In this document: one piece after another, positions 31,591-35,002 of the stretch | Numbering within the stretch: the first letter of the stretch is position 1 | Layout: the number at the start of each line of letters is the position of its first letter | DNA from: Acidobacteriaceae bacterium | GTDB taxonomy: Bacteria > Acidobacteriota > Terriglobia > Terriglobales > Acidobacteriaceae | Length of the DNA: 35,002 nt | Direction: 5' to 3' | NCBI GenBank assembly: GCA_003160215.1 | Contig: PLQW01000126.1 | Coordinates: 1 to 35,002 of the forward strand | Made by a program: the position numbers and the translations under genes | Notes under the pieces: model-generated | What the model saw: the letters and a program-made list of their open reading frames with translations, nothing else | Database searches by the model: none | Told to the model about the DNA's origin: nothing

Positions 31591-31953
31591 TTACGTTTGG
31601 CCGCTCCTGCTTTCGAGCGTGTTTAGGTAGTCTTGCGTCCGTTGCATTGCGCTCCTCAGGTCATCCTCGCTCACGATGTTATACCTGTCAAAGATCGAGC
31701 GAGTCTTGTGCCCGCTGATACTCATAGCCACTTTTTCCGGTACACCTGCGCGGACCATGTTCCTCACCGCTGTTCTTCGGAAATCGTGGAAGAGCCTCCC
31801 CACATAGCCCGCTGAGTCTGTGCCGCAGCATTCGCACTTGTGGCCGTTCGTAGGCTGTCCACATCGACGACAAGTCAACTGGCCAAGGCCGGCCGCGACA
31901 CAGGCACTTTGCCAATCCAACCTGATGTGCCTTCGCAAATCCTTACTGTTCAA
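31591..31953 (-). pseudogene. Tyrosine recombinase (integrase), C-terminal fragment
   Basis: 120 residues of what should be a protein of about 350. The catalytic C-terminal half is present: [20 protein letters not shown] contains the HxxR pair, [20 protein letters not shown] contains the third motif His and the Tyr nucleophile. A zinc-ribbon-like pair CRRCGQ and CECC (about residues 28-43) precedes the HxxR. A stop codon lies immediately before the TTG start, and the next gene ends only 87 bases upstream, so the arm-binding and core-binding domains and the first catalytic Arg are missing. Probably inactive; it marks the tRNA-proximal end of the element. Confidence 0.85.
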
Positions 31954-32040
31954 TCAGCTACCTGTGCCTGTCCGCCGTTTGTACGCCTATTTATGCCCCT
32001 ATTCCCTCGCATTTTGCAGGCACCGCACTGACGCAGCGGA

Positions 32041-32763
32041 CTACCAATCCGCCGCGTCCCGCTCGATTTTTTCCGGATTGCTGTCCGATCGGGGCGGCAG
32101 CGTTGGCATCGTCATCGTCGCCGCCAGTTGCTCAAGTGCCGGAACACCCGCTAAGCGTGTTGCGGCATACTCGGTAGCCGTCCATGCTCGGTACTCTTCG
32201 TAGAATCGCCGCTGCACGTGCGGGTAATCGTTAGGCGAAGGATTCACTATCGCTTGCCACTCCCCGACGCGACGTATTGTGTCCCGAATGCGCTGAGGGA
32301 GCTCCGGCTTTGGGACTCTCCCTCGATTGCCCACGAAATCCCGCTCTTCGTAAACGCCTTCAGGGTTGCGGACAACATGCCGCCGAACGTAGCTCTGCAG
32401 CGCATCCCATGCGGCCCGGCATTCCGCCTCTTCCGCCTCCCCGTCTGTCACCACTCCTGCCCTGTCAAATAAGTCCGCGATGGTGAGCACGGGAGGAAAA
32501 CCGTTCTTTCCACGAATCTCCCGCCGGCACCTGGTAAGCGCACACGCAATGGCGTCGTCAGGCAGTTCGGCCAAGTCCTCGACAAACAAATTCAACGCTG
32601 GCGCTGACAACTCCGCCCCCATTGCCTCAACCGTTGCCGTCACCATCTCCGCGATCCGGTCCCTCCGTGCTGCCGAATCGTTCTTGATTTCTCTGCTTGA
32701 CTGCGTTGAGCGCAGCACGATTCCGCTGCGTCCGTGCGCTTCCTGTGTTTGTTCCGGGGCCAT
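32041..32763 (-). CDS. Phage replication protein, helicase-loader-like
   Basis: 240 residues from the ATG at 32763, which has AGGAAGGA about 10 bases upstream. The central part AIACALTRCRREIRGKNGFP with PVLTIADLFDRAG resembles phage replication initiation or helicase-loader proteins, in which a helical domain ending in a 'fPP...adl' element precedes a variable region. An acidic stretch (GEAEEAECRAAWDALQSYV) and a helical C-terminus (DYPHVQRRFYEEYRAWTATE) follow. It overlaps the DUF1376 gene by 137 bases in another frame; an internal ATG at 32646 would reduce this to 20 bases. Function by context and weak motif only. Confidence 0.6.
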   Translation of the reverse strand: MAPEQTQEAHGRSGIVLRSTQSSREIKNDSAARRDRIAEMVTATVEAMGAELSAPALNLFVEDLAELPDDAIACALTRCRREIRGKNGFPPVLTIADLFDRAGVVTDGEAEEAECRAAWDALQSYVRRHVVRNPEGVYEERDFVGNRGRVPKPELPQRIRDTIRRVGEWQAIVNPSPNDYPHVQRRFYEEYRAWTATEYAATRLAGVPALEQLAATMTMPTLPPRSDSNPEKIERDAADW

Positions 32764-33544
32764 AAGCTGTGTTCCTTCCTGGTTTTGGATTGGGATTGTC
32801 TTGCTCTTTGCTGAGCCATCCAACGATGAATCGCTTGATGCCGCTCTTCGTTTTTCTGCGAGTCGGGTTGGCGTCTAGCCATGCCCGCATGTTGCGGAGT
32901 TGCTGCATTACCTGCACGGCCGGGAAGAGAGAACTCCACTCGCTCAACAGTTGTTGAGAGATTGGGAACTGAGAGCCGTCATTCAGGGGCAATGCGATAA
33001 CCGGAGGGGCTGGCGTGGAGCCGCATGGCTCCGCGCACGACGCCTGCTCTGCTACTGCTCCTGCTCTTGCTCCTGCTACTGCTATCTGGCAATTGCTTAG
33101 CACTTGCTCGGTAATCGGAAGCACTTGCTTAGCCTCTGCTTCCGAGGATGCCGCCCTGGAGCATCCGCGGCGCGCTCCGGCAATGGCCTTGACAGCCCTC
33201 TCCGCATCCTTCGTGGTGCGCTCGCGGTCCATGCGCGGGTTAATTAGGGTGCCAGGAGATGCTTCAACGAAACACGCGCGCAACGCCGGCCAGCAGTCCC
33301 GCAATATCTGCTTCGGACACGCGCAGACCTCCGCCAAAGCGTCCAAGTCGTCTGGGATGAATCCCTCGGCCCAGCATTCATCGAGCAGCTCGCGGTACAG
33401 GCCGCGCTCGATGTACGTCATACGCTGAACCTTCCGGTTTGCCCGGTAGTCTCGCCAGTGCCAGCGGTAATAGGGCAACGCCTCAAAGGGATTCAATGGT
33501 CCCTCCGCTCGCGGCAGATCGACGGTTCGTGGGGATCTTCCCAT
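32627..33544 (-). CDS. DUF1376 (YdaU-like) phage replication protein
   Basis: About 305 residues. The N-terminal ALPYYRWHWRDYRANRKVQR with MTYIERGLYRELLDECWAEG and FIPDDLDALAEV is the DUF1376 pattern found in prophage replication modules next to helicase loaders. The middle is an Ala-rich low-complexity linker containing a codon-repeat run (AVAGARAGAVAEQ). The C-terminal part has RRKTKSGIKRFIVGWLSKEQ and a polar tail. ATG at 33544 has GGAGG three bases upstream; an open frame continues to 33685. Its 3' end overlaps the next gene heavily. Confidence 0.75.
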   Translation of the reverse strand: MGRSPRTVDLPRAEGPLNPFEALPYYRWHWRDYRANRKVQRMTYIERGLYRELLDECWAEGFIPDDLDALAEVCACPKQILRDCWPALRACFVEASPGTLINPRMDRERTTKDAERAVKAIAGARRGCSRAASSEAEAKQVLPITEQVLSNCQIAVAGARAGAVAEQASCAEPCGSTPAPPVIALPLNDGSQFPISQQLLSEWSSLFPAVQVMQQLRNMRAWLDANPTRRKTKSGIKRFIVGWLSKEQDNPNPKPGRNTAYGPGTNTGSARTQRNRAALNAVKQRNQERFGSTEGPDRGDGDGNG

Positions 33545-33729
33545 TTGCCTCCGCACAATGGACAGTGACAATCGTTTGCCAACAGCGCACCTCTCTCCCC
33601 TCTCGGCCCTGAGCAAGGGCCCGGTGGCAATCGGGCTGGCCCCTCCGTGCTCGTTGCGACGTCCCGCCGTAAGGTTGCGATCCACGACGTTGCGGGCGCT
33701 GCCTCAGGAGAGCCGCTCGGCTGCCTCAA
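33493..33729 (-). CDS. Possible small cysteine-containing phage protein
   Basis: 78 codons ending LLANDCHCPLCGGKWEDPHE with PSICRERRDH. The CPLCGG...C pattern could be half of a zinc ribbon. The first 45 residues are Pro/Ser/Arg-rich and unconvincing, and the 3' end overlaps the DUF1376 start by 52 bases. Kept only because of the cysteine pattern and the position at the head of the replication module. Confidence 0.25.
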   Translation of the reverse strand: MRQPSGSPEAAPATSWIATLRRDVATSTEGPARLPPGPCSGPRGERGALLANDCHCPLCGGKWEDPHEPSICRERRDH

Positions 33730-33754
33730 ATTTGCGAAGCTGAAATGAGAGAAA

Positions 33755-33835
33755 TGCGGTAAGCTGAGAGCGAGCGAATCAAAGCTGCTTACCGCAGCTC
33801 CCGAAGCCCAGACGATCCGACGCCTGGGCTTTTTT
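33755..33835 (+). ncRNA. Candidate small RNA with terminator
   Basis: Plus strand: TGCGGTAAGC (33755-33764) pairs perfectly with GCTTACCGCA (33787-33796) around a 22-base loop. Eight bases later AAGCCCAG (33804-33811) pairs with CTGGGCTT (33824-33831) and runs into TTTTTT. No plus-strand gene precedes this terminator, so a short structured transcript is the simplest reading. No promoter was recognised. Confidence 0.4.
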
Positions 33836-33876
33836 CTTCGCGAACGAATTATCTATGAGGGATTGCGGAGCACTGC

Positions 33877-33890
33877 GGAAAAGTAACTAA
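33877..33890. repeat. GGAAAAGTAACTAA iteron, copy A
   Basis: Short copy of the 14-base motif that also begins the 67-bp repeats at 33920 and 34915. It lies 45 bases before copy B in the same orientation. Confidence 0.75.
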
Positions 33891-33919
33891 AGGCTAGTGC
33901 AACAGCACACGTCTTCGCT

Positions 33920-33986
33920 GTGGAAAAGTAACTAAAAATCCCAAGAAACCCGCTAAATTAGCGGGGTCCGCTTCAGCCCGCGTGAC
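33920..33986. repeat. 67-bp direct repeat, copy B
   Basis: Begins GTGGAAAAGTAACTAA, contains CCCAAGAAACCC, the perfect palindrome CCCGCTAAATTAGCGGG and CTTCAGCCCGCGTGAC. Aligns without gaps to 34915-34981, with roughly four in five bases identical. The two copies bracket the repeat-protein locus. Confidence 0.85.
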
Positions 33987-34007
33987 CAAACCAAAACCAG
34001 GAAAATT

Positions 34008-34622
34008 TCACGCGGAGTGAGAAACGTGATTGACAGCAACCTTTGCTCTACTCGAACTTCCGGGTTTATTCACCCATCTCCGAACTCTTGTGACGAGCGC
34101 TGTCGCTGCGTTACTTTTGACCATCACGTCGGAGCTCAGAGCAGCAGCCCAGGTCCCGCCATCTGGCCCCTCAATAATCTGAGCTTTGTCCAAAATCTTC
34201 GCTAACTCCCGATTGCTCATCGAACCGTCACGAGAAAGGAGGATGTCTCCAATGATTCGCCAGTTGAGGGGTCTATCCCACCAGTCGACGGGCCGCCGGC
34301 GGGGCGCCTGCAGCGCCTCATTGCGTTCCTTCCAGCGCTTTTTCGACAGTGTGCTTAGGGTGGCGCGCCGTTCCGGCGTCCAAGCGCCTTTCACGCCTTC
34401 AATAATCCGCTGACGCACTTCGGGGTCGGCCCAACTGCGTTTCCTGGCCTCACTCCAGCGCTGCCGCCTATTGGGATCAGTCCATAAGCGTTTCGAGTTC
34501 TCACTTCTCTTTCGGCGCACTTCAGGATTGGCTAAAGTGCGTTTCAAGGCTTCAGTTCTGCGTTGCCGCACTTCAGGATTGGCTAAAGCATGCCTGATGC
34601 CCAAGCTCCTGCGCTGGCGCAC
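34008..34622 (-). CDS. Basic 17-residue-repeat protein (NUMOD3-like) with C-terminal HTH-like domain
   Basis: 204 residues. The N-terminal half is a tandem array with a 17-residue period: LANPEVRQRRTEALKRT, LANPEVRRKRSENSKRL, WTDPNRRQRWSEARKRS, WADPEVRQRIIEGVKGA, then a shorter WTPERRATLSTLSKKR. Such basic xDPExRxxxSEAxKR units recall the NUMOD3 DNA-binding modules of homing endonucleases. The second half (LNWRIIGDILLSRDGSMSNR, ELAKILDKAQ, NAATALVTRVRRWV) looks like a winged-helix or HTH domain. No nuclease motif is visible. The array continues upstream in another frame (34623-34755), so this frame is probably the 3' part of a longer gene broken by a one-base insertion. Confidence 0.6.
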   Translation of the reverse strand: MRQRRSLGIRHALANPEVRQRRTEALKRTLANPEVRRKRSENSKRLWTDPNRRQRWSEARKRSWADPEVRQRIIEGVKGAWTPERRATLSTLSKKRWKERNEALQAPRRRPVDWWDRPLNWRIIGDILLSRDGSMSNRELAKILDKAQIIEGPDGGTWAAALSSDVMVKSNAATALVTRVRRWVNKPGSSSRAKVAVNHVSHSA

Positions 34623-34755
34623 CTCGGGGTCCTCCCAAGTGTGTTTCGTGGCATCACTCTTGCGGTCGACGAGCTTCAGGTTTGGCTAAAGCACGCTTGA
34701 TGGCCTCACCCCTGAGCTGGCGCATTTCACCCGAATTACCTGGGCGCTTGTTCAC
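34623..34755 (-). pseudogene. Frameshifted 5' part of the 17-residue-repeat gene
   Basis: From a GTG at 34755 with AAAGGC upstream the frame reads VNKRPGNSGEMRQLRGEAIK, then RALAKPEARR, and stops at a TGA soon after. One base skipped near 34697-34700 (CGTCGACCGC read as CGTCGCCGC) gives LAKPEARRRKSDATKHT and WEDPEVRQRRSLGIRHA, two more perfect 17-residue units that lead in frame into the downstream gene. The break lies exactly inside a repeat unit. A sequencing error or a programmed +1 shift cannot be excluded. Confidence 0.6.
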
Positions 34756-34914
34756 GGATTTGCCTTTGCCGGATTGAACCAACGAGCTTGAGGGCTGCAT
34801 GGCAGCGCACTTGCTTGTACGGCTTCGCCGGGTACAACGCAGGTGTGGCCTTTACCGTAATCGGCCTCCGCGTTTTACTGCTGCGGGATCTTTCCTTCTC
34901 TTGGCCAGGCCCCG

Positions 34915-34981
34915 GTGGAAAAGTAACTAATAGCCCCAAGAAACCCACTAAATTCGCGGGTTTCACTTCAGCCCGCGTAAC
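34915..34981. repeat. 67-bp direct repeat, copy C
   Basis: GTGGAAAAGTAACTAA, then CCCCAAGAAACCC, CCCACTAAATTCGCGGG (the palindrome is degraded here) and CTTCAGCCCGCGTAAC. Same length and orientation as copy B. The 34756-35002 stretch contains no convincing gene besides this repeat. Confidence 0.85.
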
Positions 34982-35002
34982 TTGATTTTGGCATTCTGAA
35001 GT

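Larger units (their letters stand above)
31371..35002. mobile_element. Left part of an integrated phage-like element at tRNA-Arg
   Basis: The tRNA 3' end is followed by the C-terminal part of a tyrosine recombinase pointing its 3' end at the tRNA, then phage replication-type genes, an RNA-like structure, iteron-like repeats and a basic repeat protein. The second att copy (the tRNA 3' end sequence) is not present before 35002, so the element continues beyond the window or its far end has been lost. Confidence 0.65.

Noticed and set aside
34736-34985. Short frames on both strands near the right edge
   Set aside because: No domain, no ribosome-binding site, and they run through the 67-bp repeat.

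Overview
The window looks like chromosomal DNA of an Acidobacteriota member (Koribacter/Terriglobus-like). This is inferred from moderately high GC, the gene set (short archaeal/eukaryote-type ProS, DUF151 bifunctional nuclease, YHS-domain copper ATPase, many small exported proteins) and abundant short palindromic repeats between genes. No database search was possible.

Layout. 1-7582 (minus strand): the 5' part of ileS, then a packed run uvrA > TPR protein > two exported helical proteins > SprT-like metalloprotease. 7583-9978: an exported protein that carries the proteasome/HslV catalytic signature at its predicted mature N-terminus, a transposase remnant and cytochrome oxidase subunit III. 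9979-18503 (plus strand): housekeeping genes separated by repeats: a small anchored protein, a methyltransferase bracketed by inverted MITE-like copies, a thioesterase, pdxS and pdxT (PLP synthase), proS, glutathione peroxidase, a two-helix membrane protein, miaB, a bifunctional nuclease and a small unknown. 18504-19705: a dif-like Xer site, a frameshifted STAS copy, palindromes and an intact STAS gene. 19706-25831: truB and a rhomboid protease (divergent), a minus-strand operon of two PTPS genes, folE and an SDR that reads as a tetrahydrobiopterin-type pathway, a glycosyltransferase and a TlpA lipoprotein. 25889-29771: a ParD/ParE pair, a Cu(I) ATPase with three YHS and two CPM-type metal-binding modules, and a divergent HMA-like protein that lacks CxxC.

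31371-35002 is the start of an integrated element at tRNA-Arg(ACG): a truncated tyrosine recombinase next to the tRNA, phage replication-type genes (helicase-loader-like, DUF1376), a structured-RNA candidate, iteron-like repeats and a frameshifted protein made of 17-residue basic repeats. Its far end is outside the window.

Intergenic DNA carries at least three repeat families: CTCCGTG/CACGGAG repeats often facing each other, GCGAAAAGCG/CGCTTTTCGC palindromic elements, and a TTGGCAG/GCATTTGG hairpin. One copy appears to provide the ribosome-binding site of a small gene. The most notable items are the exported Ntn-hydrolase-like protein, the pterin operon, the dif-like site and the repeat-protein locus bracketed by 67-bp direct repeats.
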